From Hordeum vulgare subsp. vulgare (lineage: Eukaryota; Streptophyta; Magnoliopsida; Poales; Poaceae): DNA of 64,000 bases. The DNA is taken from assembly GCF_904849725.1 (NCBI RefSeq), contig NC_058523.1:200597689-200661688 (forward strand). Direction: 5' to 3'. The translations under genes and the position numbers were made by a program. Of the stretch, positions 10,540 to 21,080 are shown one piece after another. The notes below the pieces were generated by a model that was not told where the DNA came from, searched no databases, and saw nothing but the letters and a program-made list of their open reading frames with translations. Every line of letters begins with the position of its first letter. Positions within the stretch are counted from its first letter, which is position 1.

Positions 10540-11572
10540 GTGGTCCAAAAATTTCAGAAATTTGTTCGTAGGAAGATGAATATCTTTAGGAGGAGTTCTT
10601 CGAGACTGAGTCCCAAGGGAGTTGTTGTGAGTGTCCAGGACCAAGACATCAACCTCCCTCGCAACACGGAGGTTAGGACATGTGAATGGCTACATACACC
10701 TTTCATGACCGAAGAGGATTACTACCAAGAGGTCATGCAATTGATTGCAAATGTCAGGCTAGCCAACTTCATCACAGATGAGTGTGATCAATACTGTCTC
10801 CTCACAAATTCCTTTGTGCAGAATTTCTATTTTCTACATAGGCTTGATATTCCCATGGTACACTTTAATTTATATGCTGAACACTTTGCAATACCATTCA
10901 CCCAGTTCTGCCAAATATGCTTGATTCCCTCTGACAGGCAATTAAGTGAGCCTAAACTAGAGGAGTTCGAGGACTCCCTCCTTACTTTAACTCTCGGAGA
11001 AACTAGCGGCGTATACAACGCTAGAGCCACTAGTTTGCATTTTCCTAATGTGTCCTACTTTGCTTTATTTATAGGAAAATGTTTAATTGCTATGGAGCAG
11101 GGTGGCGATTTCAGTGCCCCTACCCTTGTTATCTTGCATCATGCATTATTTGGTGATAATACATTCATCTTAGGAGCTATAGTTGCATGCCACCTGCATA
11201 GTAACCGAACCAGGGGAAAGGTCCACGATGGTATTTATGCCACTCGTCTAGCAAAGCACTTCAATATCAACATACACCCCCACTGATTACCTGATACCTA
11301 AGGTTTATCTCGACCACCAGTCCATGTCAGAGCATCCATTTATCGATCAAACCGAGCCTCCGCACCACGTTCGTTATAACATGGTATGTAGCAAGAAGAC
11401 TCACGATGTTATTTTGTTGTCTGCATCTTATTTGTTTAACTATCAAGCCACGAACAGATATGTCGTCATGCCATCGGATATAATTGCTTATCGGTACAAG
11501 TTGGCCGAGGCGGAGACCACTTCCCATGCTAGGGATGCTAAAGTACCTCATCCCAACTATTTTTCCTCCTGA
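10540..11572 (+). pseudogene. Athila/Sabrina 3' ORF (env-position protein)
   Basis: An open frame of 248 codons (10540-11286) is followed by a second frame (11324-11572, 82 codons) that continues the same protein after a frameshift. Readable blocks are FMTEEDYYQEVMQLI, then ITDECDQYCLLTNSFVQNF, then FCQICLIPSDRQL, then VSYFALFIGKCLI, and GIYATRLAKHFNI at the end of the first frame. The protein occurs in grass Athila-type elements 3' of where pol would be, the position of the env-like gene. I see no signal peptide or clear membrane segment, so an envelope role is not supported. Its function is unknown to me. The start codon is not certain, and an upstream in-frame start was not excluded. Confidence 0.6.
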
Positions 11573-12890
11573 ATCACATGGATACTATGGATGATGATCA
11601 GCAAGCTTGGCCAAAAACCTAAGCTTGGGTGAGTACGTATTTTTCACCGACATTACATTCACGTTCACACATTTCATATCAATTGTCGGTGTCCGTCCTC
11701 TTTCATTATATATCTGTGCTTAATTTTATTTTTTGCTTTCTTCCTGTGTGCTTGAAAAACTTTGAAAACCTGGAAATATTTCTCACTTTTTTTGATTTTT
11801 CTTTCTTAATTAGTTTGTAGTCTTAAAAGAAAACCCAAAAGGTTTTCTCTTATTTGTTGGGAGATTTTCTGTGTAAATGGTTTTCTCATTTTTGTTTTTC
11901 CTTTGTTTACTTGCTTCCTTCATAAAAACCAAAAACTCCAAGAATATTCGAGTGTGTTTCTCTGAATTTCTTTCCCTTTTATTGAGTCATTGAAAGGAGA
12001 AGACCACGATGAAAATGTTGAGTGGTAATCATATGCATTAATGTTGATCTAACAAAAGAGCCAATATTACCTTGTCTTCTCATTTGCATAAACTATTTTG
12101 CAGATTGCTGCTTAGTCCACGACATACTTGCACTATTATTATTATCCATCATTCGGTCATGCAAGTGAAAGACAATAATGACGATATTTGATGGAGCGAC
12201 CGTATTAAAGGAAGCTGGTATGAACTCTTCTTGTTTTTCATTTTTGTAAATATGTTTAGCTCATTCGATCTTGATTTAGTATATCATTAGTAAACATGGT
12301 TATGACGATAATTAAAGATTATAGTTGCTCATGTCATGCTTAAATAGCTAGGAGTGAATAATGATTTATCTTATGTGTCAACATGCATTAAAATGGTTAT
12401 GATGTGGTATGGTAGTATGGTATTTCCCTCTGAGTAATTCGAGCGACTTGACTTGGCACATGTGCAAACATGTAGTTGATTCAGAACCAATGTAGCCTTC
12501 ATGATATTTAAATTCAGAGTGTTCATATCCTGCTCATGCTAATGCTCAACGTTAATTATTTTCAATGCATGATTATGACCATTTTCACTCTCTAGCTGGT
12601 CGCTTCCCAATCTATTTCTAGCCTTGACCTGTACTAAGAGGGAATACTGCTTGTGCATCCAAACTACTTAAACCAAGTTGTGTCAAATGAATCAACCATA
12701 CCTACCTATATGCGGTATTACCGTGAAATTACACATAAATTTTTATGTGCCACCGCTAAACATTCAAATAAACATCTCTTTTGTGTGCTCGCACCGCTCA
12801 TAGAGAGATGGGGCGGTTAGTATCGTCCATGCTAAGCGGGTTATTGTCAAGATGGGCGTTTATTCGTGTGCCATTGCAAACGGGAGACCC
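11573..12890 (+). other. 3' untranslated region of Athila/Sabrina-like element
   Basis: Long AT-rich non-coding sequence with no open frame of interest. It contains phrases I associate with the 3' UTR of Sabrina-type elements, such as the CACTATTATTATTATCC stretch near 12130 and the block around 12600-12660. Similarity fades after about 12890 and no polypurine tract or LTR follows. Confidence 0.55.
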
Positions 12891-13160
12891 AAATTTCACA
12901 CGCCTCCAACCCTCTAATCATGATTCAAGACACCAATATGTTCACGTCCTTTATTCCAACACATGCATCTCATATGTGTTGCCACCTATCCTTGTTTCAA
13001 ACCTTATCGGTGGTCACCTGAGTGCTCACATAATCACGATGCATTTGAATGTGGTTAATTCAAATGCATCTCTTTGTCTCTGTCGGCATAGGATCATAAA
13101 TCTATTTTCTATGAGGTTTTTATGAAGCATGCATGCATGTTTAAAAGATACGAATATTTC
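12891..13160. other. Unassigned non-coding DNA
   Basis: AT-rich sequence with no supported gene or repeat. It may be a diverged tail of the preceding element. Confidence 0.4.
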
Positions 13161-13420
13161 AAAAAAGCATTTGATACGGACTGCGGGACGATTAACTCAT
13201 ACACGAGGGGGTTTCCCGCAACAACAAAAATCTGACTTAAAAGAGGACCACATGTTTATTAACCAAAACTATAGTTTTTTTTTGCGAAAATGAAAATCTG
13301 ACATAAAATGGGACCAGGGGTTGATTTACTGAAACTACATGGGATTTTTGTAAAAAAACAAACTTAAAATAGGACCACGGGTTAATTTTTGGAAAGTATA
13401 AGGTTTTTCTTATTTTGCCA
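13161..13420. repeat. Degenerate tandem repeat, period about 65 bp
   Basis: Units begin near 13226, 13292 and 13355 with variants of AAAATCTGACATAAAATGGGACC, followed by a TTGATTTA-type phrase, then CTA-rich sequence and a T-run. A more decayed unit appears to precede them from about 13170. The host element is not recognised. Confidence 0.7.
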
Positions 13421-14460
13421 AATTCTCGACGGACGGACATAAGCACTATTCTCGTTATTAGTAGGTACATATGAAAGGTGCAATGGTTCTTTTCTTAGAA
13501 GGACACAATGCTTTGTTGGGCGGGGTGCTCGAGAGCCCCTCTTCAGTACATTTCCAACGTTGACCCGCAAACCATGCATGACATCCCTTCACAAACCAAG
13601 AGAACTAGTTCGGATGAGTGTTATTTTTATGCTCATCCAACGTTAGTTTAAACCAAGATATTTCATAAAAACTGAGATATTAGCTTCTATATTGGTACTA
13701 GTGAGTAATTAGTGCAAAGGGTTCCAGATCCCGTTACATATATCGTTTCCACACAGAATGGAGAATTTATGGACGAAATCAAGCAATACATGGAAAGGAG
13801 TAAAGTAGAGATAGAAGATATAAAGTGGGAGGAGCAGCAGTGGAACCAAAGAAGAAGAAGACATTCCAGACGACCATCGCCGCCCATATGGATGGTTGTA
13901 TGGACTGCCAACTGCATCTTGTGACGAACCTAAGCAACCTTATAAAAGACCCTAGGCCGGGAGGGGATCACATGAAGCCACAAATTATCATGTGTGCAGC
14001 AGTCATCTTCATCAACCCTAGCCGACACCATTTCCCATCTACATATCCATAGCCACCATCATTTTCACCATCATGGCACTCAACAATGTACTCATACTTT
14101 GTAATCGTGTATCACATCCGCCAACCATCGTAAGATAGATTATCAATAAGGCAACGGACGACACCTCTAAGATCAGCACACGTTTAGATCGATGGTGTCC
14201 TCTCCTTGTTGATCCACTAAGCGAGGGCGAGGAGGTAGATGAGATCGGGACCAACTCAATGACGAGGTGGTGGTGATGGCAATGGAATTCTGGCAGGGCT
14301 TCGCCAAGCGCATTCGAGAGAAAGGTGGGATGAGTTTGGAGAAGCACTGGGTAAAGGTGAAGGGTTGGCTGCCCCCATGCCCCTTCCCATTCTTTTTATA
14401 GGCCACGGGCATGTGAGGGCATCCAAAACCCTCCTAGGGTCAGCCACAAGGGAGAAATCC
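13421..14460. other. Unassigned DNA with LTR-like promoter region
   Basis: No coding sequence is supported. A TATAAAAG at 13941-13948 followed by CCCTAGGCCGGG and then pyrimidine-rich leader-like sequence (13980-14130) resembles the U3/R region of an LTR, but no LTR ends or partner copy were found. Confidence 0.35.
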
Positions 14461-14461
14461 C

Positions 14462-14497
14462 TTTAAACTTGGAGATAGCATCTTATCTCTAGATTCA
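14462..14497. repeat. Short inverted repeat (left copy)
   Basis: TTTAAACTTGGAGATA reads against CTTATCTCTAGATTCAA around a four-base centre. A closely similar palindrome recurs at 14934-14970. Confidence 0.65.
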
Positions 14498-14514
14498 ACC
14501 CTTTAAATTTAGAG

Positions 14515-14933
14515 GCATGCTAAGCGTCAGCCGACGAATCTTTTTCAAATATCCGCCGGCTCACGAACCGTCAGATGTGGTGCATTGAGAGACAAAGCAA
14601 CTTCACCACTTTTGCAACTTAGGTCTTGTTGCAGTTTTTTTGCAACTACGGTCTTGTTGCAGATTTTTTGCAACACAGGTTGTGTTGCAGATTTTTTGCG
14701 CAACCAAGGTTCGTTGCAGTTTTTTCTTTTGCAACTGAGATTATATTGCAGAAGCATCACATCACCGTATTGTCGTGTTCTAAGGATTTAGATCCTGCAA
14801 CAGTCATTGTTACGATAAAAAATTGGAACAACATGCTAGTCGCAAAAATTTATGACGGCCATGAGGCACGTGGCGTGCAGAGAAGAGGGTGGATGTCAGC
14901 GTGCAATCTACCGGATGATTTATAATGTTTCCC
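14515..14933. mobile_element. Candidate MITE with 12-bp flanking direct repeat
   Basis: This 419-bp segment is bounded by identical copies of TTAAATTTAGAG (14503-14514 and 14934-14945), as expected if an insertion duplicated its target. Inside is an array of short hairpins (14611-14755) and no protein. The ends do not form an obvious long inverted repeat, so the superfamily is undetermined. Confidence 0.45.
14611..14755. repeat. Five tandem GTTGCA hairpin units, period about 30 bp
   Basis: Units start near 14611, 14639, 14667, 14697 and 14728. Each has the plan TTTGCAAC...GTTGCAG, so each unit is itself an inverted repeat (TGCAAC against GTTGCA) separated by about 10 bases. The spacers differ between units. 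Confidence 0.8.
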
Positions 14934-14970
14934 TTAAATTTAGAGATAAGACCTTATCTCTAGATTTAAA
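14934..14970. repeat. Short inverted repeat (right copy)
   Basis: TTAAATTTAGAGATAAG reads against CTTATCTCTAGATTTAA with a two-base centre and one main mismatch. It is the partner of the palindrome at 14462-14497. Confidence 0.75.
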
Positions 14971-14979
14971 CGACATGTG

Positions 14980-15330
14980 CTTTGGGGAATGATGCGGCTA
15001 AACCCACGTGATTGTGCCCCACCCGTAGGTCCATGTGGTCCCTTCCCGGGTTATTGGGACCCACGATGGAACATCAGAACCTTCTAGAACATTCTCGGTA
15101 CTCTACCGAAAATTCCGGAACTTTTCCAGAACCCTCAATATGACTTCCCATATATAAATCATTACCTGTGGACCATTCCGGAGCTCCTCGTGATGTCTCG
15201 GATCCCATATGGGATTCCAAACTACTTTCAGATTTTCACTATTAAATACCTCAAGATTATTGTAGCACTACCGAACGTTAAGCATGTGACCCTACAGGTT
15301 TGAGAATCATATAGACATGACCGAGACACA
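14980..15330 (-). repeat. Antisense Copia (BARE1/Angela-type) LTR fragment
   Basis: On the minus strand the end of this segment gives GTGTCTCGGTCATGTCTATATGATTCTCAAACCTGTAGGGTC in pieces. That parallels the block of the Angela-type LTR at 54340-54385, which reads CATGTCTACATAGTTCTCGA then CTGCACACTTAAGG. It is a diverged fragment without ends, cut at 15331 by the next LTR. Confidence 0.5.
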
Positions 15331-15517
15331 TCATACTTGTGATCTGCGTTGGGTTTTTCCCTGAAGAGGAGGGGATGATGCAACACATTATAGATAAGTA
15401 TTTCCCTTAGTGAGAACCAAGATTATCGAACCAATAGGAGAACCACAGAATTTCCCGTGTTTAGCGCTTACACACAAAAGAGCACACACTTTCACCCAAC
15501 GCAGACAAGAGGGTTGT
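15331..15517 (-). repeat. 3' LTR of the Athila-type element, first piece
   Basis: Starts TCATACTTGTGATCTGCG and matches 32505-32690 through to GGGTTGT, where the solo LTR begins. It resumes at 27975; both pieces together are about 1.54 kb. Confidence 0.8.
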
Positions 15518-16011
15518 TGGTACGCCTCCAACATATCTATAATTTGTGATTGTTCCATGATATAATATTATCATTCTAGGATGCTTTTAGGGTGTTTATT
15601 TACTAATTAATATTATTTTTGAGCACTAACCTATTAACCTAGCGCCAGTTGATGTTTCCTGCATGTTTTTGGCTTTTCAAGTTACAGTACCAAACGAATT
15701 CCAATTGCCACGAAACTTTTTAATGATTTTTTCTGGACCACAAGACATGGAAGCTTCGAGAGGAGACCAGAGGCTGCACGAGGGGAGGAGCACACAATAG
15801 GGCGCGCCCAGGGGGTGGCCACACCCTCATGTGTGTTGCCACCCTCGGGTGGCCCCCGACGTCCCTCTCTGGCCTATAAATTCTAAAATATCCCAAAACC
15901 CTAAGAGAGCATCCCGAAACACTTTTTTCACCGCCGCAAGTCTCTGTTCCGCCGTATGCCCGCCTGGAGCCCTGTTTCGGTGCCCTGTTGGGGGGGATCA
16001 ATCATGGAGTT
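15518..16011 (+). repeat. Solo LTR, 5' part
   Basis: Covers the LTR start, a TATAAATT box (15875-15882) and the leader to ATCATGGAG. The antisense copy at 28790-28850 has the same region uninterrupted and shows that GGCCTCTACATCA should follow; that sequence resumes at 26895. Confidence 0.85.
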
Positions 16012-16014
16012 TGT

Positions 16015-17536
16015 TGATGACCCACAAGTATAGGGGGTCTATCGTAGTCCTTTCGATAAGTAATAGTGTCGAACCCAACGAGGATCAGAAGGATCTGACA
16101 AGTGGTTTTTAGCAAGGTAATATCTGCAAGCACTAAAATTATCGGTAACAAGTAGTTGTGTGACAAGATGATTCGTTGCAAGTAGAAAGTAGCAAAAGTA
16201 ACAACGGTGCAGCAAAGTGGCCAATCCCTTTTGTAGCAAGGCACAAGCCTGGACAAAGTTTTATAGGAGGTAAAACGCTCCCGAGGACACATGGGAATTT
16301 CTGTCAAGCTAGTTTTCATCACGTTCATACGATTCACGTTCGTTACTTTGATAGTTTGGTATGTGGGTGGACCGGCACTTGGGTACTGTCCTTACTTGGA
16401 CAAGCATCCCACTTATGATTAACCCCTCTCGCAAGCATCCTCAACTACGAAAGAAGAATTAAGACAAAGTCTAACCATAGCATTAAACTAGTGGATCCAA
16501 ATCAGCCCCTTACGACGCAACGCATAAACTAGGGTTTAAGCTTCTATCACTCTAGCAACCCATCATCTACTTACTACTTCCCAATGCCTTCCTCTAGGCC
16601 CAAATAATGGTGAAGTGTTATGTAGTCGACGTTCACATAACACCACTAGAGGAAAAACAACATACAACACATCAAAATATCGAACGAATACCAAATTCAC
16701 GTGACTACTTATAGCATGACTTATCCCATGTCCTCAGGAACAAAAGTAACTACTCACAAAGCATAATCATATTCATGACCAGAGAGGTAATGAGTAGCAT
16801 CAAAGATCTGAACATAAACTCTTCCACCAAGTAATCCAACTAGCATCAACTACAAAGAGTAATCAACACTACTAGCAACCTTACAAGTACCAATCGGAGT
16901 CGCGAGACGGAGATTGGTTTGAAGAGATGAACTAGGGTTTGGAGATGATATGGTGCTGATGAAGATGTTGATGGTGATGAGTCCCCTCCGATGAGAGGAG
17001 TGTTGGTGATGACGATGGCGATGATTTCCCCCTCCGGGAGGGAAGTTTCCCCGCCAGGATCGTCCTGCCGGAGCTCTAGATTGGTTCTGCTCAAGTTCCG
17101 CCTTGTGGCGGCGGCGAATCCTCCGAAAAGCCTCCTCTTGATTTTTTATGGAATGAAACCCTTCTTGTAGCAAAAGGGGGGAGCCATAGGGCCAAGTGGG
17201 AGCCCACAAGCCCCCTAGGCGCAACCAGGGGGGAGGTCGCGCCTAGCAGGCTTGTGGCCTCCTGCTAGCGCCCCTCTCGCACTTCTTCGGCCCAGTATTT
17301 TTTATAAATCCGAAAAAAATCCTCGTTGATTTTCACGGCTTTTGGAGTTGCGCAGAATAGGTACCTCAAACTTTCTCCTTTTTCAGGCCAGAATTCCAGC
17401 TGCCGGCATTCTCCCTCTTCATGTAAACCTTGCAAAATAAGAGAGAAAAGGCATAAGTATTGTACCATGAAGTGTAATAACAACTTAAAAAGCGATAAAT
17501 ATCAACATGAAAGCATGATGCAAAATGGACGTATCA
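16015..17536 (-). repeat. Antisense solo LTR, Sabrina-like
   Basis: Begins TGATGACCCACAAGTATAGG and ends TGGACGTATCA, the complement of the TGATACGTC...GGGTCATCA ends of this family. Length is 1522 bp. It is flanked by TTTGT (16010-16014) and TGTGT (17537-17541), a target duplication with one mismatch. There is no PBS or interior. It splits the outer LTR of the Tat-like element three bases from its edge. A long identical block including TAGTCGACGTTCACATAACA is shared with the LTR at 63317. Confidence 0.85.
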
Positions 17537-17541
17537 TGTGT

Positions 17542-18007
17542 CCGCGTCAAAACCGACGGATCTCGGGTAGGGGATCCCGAACTGTGGAGCTAGGATCGAT
17601 GGGTCGCAGGACAGAGGGGGAGACAACGTTTACCCACGTTCGGTCCCTCTTGAGGAGGTAAAACCCTACGTCCTGCTTGATTATATTGATGGGGAATGAT
17701 GGTTACAAAGTTGATCTACCTCGAGATTGTACGAGCTAAACCCTAGATGAGATAACCTGCCTCTACGCATATGAGCCCCTGGCTTATATAGACACGAGGG
17801 CCCCTAGGGTTACATGTTACCAACATAGATCGGGGGTAGAGGGACCAAACTTATCCTCCTGCGTTGGAGTACATGCCTAGTCTTTGGAGCTTTCCATCTT
17901 GATTATGCAATCGTCAGATAGTCCGTTCTTCAATGGTGCAACCCATATGATCGGCCCATAAGGGACAACCCTACTGCCCGAGGGCCCCTTAATATGGAAC
18001 TCCCTCA
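17542..18007 (-). repeat. 3' LTR of the Tat-like element (minus strand)
   Basis: Matches 26428-26892 almost end to end. The first three bases (TGT) are separated at 16012-16014 by the solo LTR. It carries a minus-strand TATATAAG box at 17790-17783. Confidence 0.85.
17783..17790 (-). promoter_or_regulatory. LTR TATA box (minus strand)
   Basis: TATATAAG on the minus strand is conserved in the partner LTR at 26675-26668. Confidence 0.55.
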
Positions 18008-18020
18008 GTATCCCCCGAAC
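18008..18020 (-). other. Polypurine tract
   Basis: On the minus strand the purine-rich GGGGGATAC abuts the LTR start. It would prime plus-strand synthesis. Confidence 0.6.
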
Positions 18021-19446
18021 TGATCTTCAACGCCGATGTGTATAGTCTTCGATAGCTGAGCACATAGACAAATAGGCTTGCACGGCGAGTTCCCTTCATA
18101 TTCGAATGGTATTGGTTTAGTCGCTCCAATGATGTAGTATTCTTGACGACCAACGTCATTAAATCCAGAGGCTTTTAAAAGGCGCGAAGGTGAATAGTAA
18201 CCCATCTGACAACTCTTCTGATGAAAAGTAACGATAACAAATAATGAGTAAAACTTGAGTCGCCGCTCAAGGCCACTTTCTCCAGGGCACGTTCTATCAA
18301 CAACAGAGATCGTGCCACATATTTAGGGGATTTCGAATTAATGACCCGAGCCAACCTAGGCACGTTCCAACGGTGCGGTTGTTTCGGGAGGTGTCAGAGC
18401 TGGTGGCGCAGTAAATAGAAACCCTTGGTTTAGAGACCACCCTTTAAAAGGGGAAGAAAGATCCAAAGCCCACCACGTGCACTCTGAACCCTTGCTCCTT
18501 CTCCCTTCAAGCTCAAGCGCCTAGATCCATTCCATCTCCCATCCCTTCCGGTCTCCCTCCGCCTCAAGTTCTGAAGTGGCCGGTTCGGGTTCTCAGGGAA
18601 AATGGGAGATCTCATGTGTCTCCGAAGGATACATCGAGGAGCTGAAGTGCTGCGGCTATATCGCAGCTGGCATCGCCCACCGAGCACTAGAAAAGGGCCA
18701 TGTGGTTCCTACGCCAAGGCCCAGAGAGCGGGTGGTGTTCGTCCCCCACTTCCTCTAGGGACTTGGCTTCCCGCTTCGCCCCTTCTTCATATGTTTGATG
18801 TTTTTACTACGGGGTAGATTTCCATGACCTCCTCCCAAGTTCCATTACGCACATTTCCATCTTCATCACTATCAGCGAGGCCTTCGTGCGAGTTCATCCG
18901 CATTTTGGTCTCTAGCTCAAGGTCTTCAATGTGAAGCCAAAATCATTCAGCACCGAGCATGCCGACTGCGGCGGGGCCATGATAAGCAAGATCTACTGCA
19001 TGCCATGGTTGGAGGGCACACTGATCGACACCATCAAGAACTGATAGAAGGAGTGGTACTATATCATAGAACCACGAGAAGAAAACTGGGCGGTGCCTGC
19101 CGAGTTCAGGTCTGGTCCCCCTGTGAGGCTGACCTCATGGGTCAGGAAAGTCCTGGACTGGCGCTCATCTTTGGATGTGCAGTAATTGCATAAATGCATT
19201 AGGCAATTGGTAGAGTTGAATATTTGGCTAGCTGATCTGGTCCAGGTCCTGCTCCATCGCCATATCCTTCCCTGTCAGCATCGGGACAACCCGACGTGGT
19301 CTCACAAGGCCGACGAGCCTTGGACGATGCTCGAGTTTTACTGCACCACCCATGAAGATCTATTGCAGGTACTGATCAAACCACAACAGGAGTTGCTGGT
19401 CGAGGACGAAGATACGGGCTTGGACGACAATACTCCCCCGGTGGAG

Positions 19447-19520
19447 GTACGTCCAAGCCCTTATATCCATTCAGAGTTTTCGTTTCATAGAAGGTCTTAC
19501 TATCCCTTTTTCTTTCGCAG
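19447..19520 (+). other. Predicted GT-AG intron
   Basis: GTACGTCC follows GTGGAG, and TTTCTTTCGCAG precedes GAGTGGCTGG, with a pyrimidine tract before the acceptor. Removing it joins two readings of the same protein. Confidence 0.55.
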
Positions 19521-20987
19521 GAGTGGCTGGAACTGGCCAAGAACATACAAGGCCCAGCTCCCGTGCCCGAGGAATCCCGGACTCCTCTGCTAGAGCTGAT
19601 GCTAGTAGAGTCACCGTACGTGGTGCCGGACAATAAGAAGAAGGAGACTCGCGGGGGCCTCCGTTTGAGGGGTCCCCCGGATACAAAATCCAAGGATACC
19701 CATGGCTCCTTTACCCACGACGGGGAGGAGGCAGGCGAGGAGGAAGAGAAAGATTCTCTTCAGGCGAGGAAGAGGGAGGCATCAGAGGGGGCCGAGGAGG
19801 GACTACCTCCTTGGGCTCTGAAGAAACTTTGCAAGCACAAGGTAGCCCTTCTTGGTGCACGCTCGGACTCCGACGAAGATATCAGGGCCTTCGGGGTGGC
19901 TCCTCGCCAAACACTTAGGGTCAAGCCCCCAACCCGAAGGTATGGAGTCCACTCCCTAATTTAATAGAGTTATACCATTTTTCTCAACAATGAGAACTGA
20001 GCTTTTTCCTATCACAACCCGGTCCGAGATCTTCCAACAAATCAAGTATCAGAGGGGGATTCGCTGCCCGCTGAGCTGGCCGAGAGTGGGAAAACTTCCC
20101 ACAACACCCCTCTTCAGTCCTCGGATGAGCTAGCCAAGGTGACATCCCATCAAGCCCCGCCGACCACTACCGAGGAGGTGATGGTCGAGGAGGATACATC
20201 GAGCACCAAGGATCGGGAGGTGTCGAACGAAGTAGATTCACCAGCCTCCAGGGACCAAGAGGTTCTCGCTGGTGTTAATACACAGGTCGCCGAGGACTAG
20301 CAGGTTTTGGCCGAGGTACATACCTCAGTCATTGAGACTCGGGGGGTAGGTTCCTTCTCCGTAGGTGGAGAAAAGAACCAAATTCCCTTCGAGCATTGCC
20401 TAGAGACAACTTTCAAGGGACATGATGCTCCGGCATCTTCCGAGCCGCCCCCAACGCCGCCCACAACATAACAAGCTATGGTTGGGTGGCCGACCATAAT
20501 GGAGGACGCCTTGACCGGCTCCTATATAGCCGAAGAACATCGCACCCTTATGGGTGTGGCCTTAAAAAGTATTCAGTCCGTCAACAACGGACTGAACGAA
20601 GCCTTCAACGGCTTGCTGACGAGCTTTAAAGTAAGTTGTATAATATTGTAGGTTTTATTTTGCAAAGTTATATATATGCCTTTATGGGTATAACAATCCC
20701 TAAGCCATGGGTGAGTTGGAAAGAAAAACTCACCCATGGCTCCAAAACTAATTCATGGGAAAAACAAAAATAGCCCGAAGACTTGTTTAAACCGTTCTTT
20801 TGAAAATTTTGAGTGAGGAATGTTCACTCTGATAATTCGGAACCGAATTGAGATGTTGTTTTTGACTTGCAAGCATCGTCCTCGGTTGCCAACACCAATG
20901 TGTTAGAAATAGCCGAGCTAAACCGGAAACTCAAAGTTTCCGATGAAGAGCTTGGCCGCATAAATGGTCGGCTCAATGAGAAGCAGG

Positions 20988-21080
20988 GTAAGCTGGGTCA
21001 AAAAATTCATACCGTCCTTTAGCAATATTAAGGAGCGTCATGGCCGTGTGAGCTGACTCTTTGTATTCTAACTTTGTTAG
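20988..21080 (+). other. Predicted GT-AG intron in the coiled-coil region
   Basis: Donor GTAAGC after AAGCAG and acceptor TTTGTTAG before CAGCCCAAGAC. Both flanking pieces read as coiled-coil protein. Confidence 0.5.

Larger units (their letters stand above)
5605..12890 (+). mobile_element. Athila/Sabrina-like Gypsy element lacking reverse transcriptase
   Basis: The order is 5' LTR (5605-6986), PBS (6998-7015), gag, aspartic protease, a short AT-rich gap and a 3' ORF, followed by the long AT-rich 3' untranslated region typical of Athila-type elements. No reverse transcriptase, RNase H or integrase motif is visible between the protease (ending near 9900) and the 3' ORF (10540). The right end is uncertain: the 3' UTR can be followed to about 12890, and no 3' LTR beginning with the expected TGATACG-like start was found. 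The element interrupts the Gypsy leader that starts at 5047. Confidence 0.7.

Noticed and set aside
10540..11286. Host gene or viral envelope protein
   Set aside because: The reading matches a protein that recurs in grass Athila-type elements, and it has no signal peptide or transmembrane segment, so neither a host gene nor a true envelope is supported.
12781..13125. 114-codon plus-strand frame
   Set aside because: It spans the tail of an Athila 3' UTR and has no similarity to any protein I recognise.
14611..14755. CRISPR-like regular repeats
   Set aside because: The repeats are imperfect, the units are only about 30 bp including the spacer, and the context is a plant transposon-rich region.
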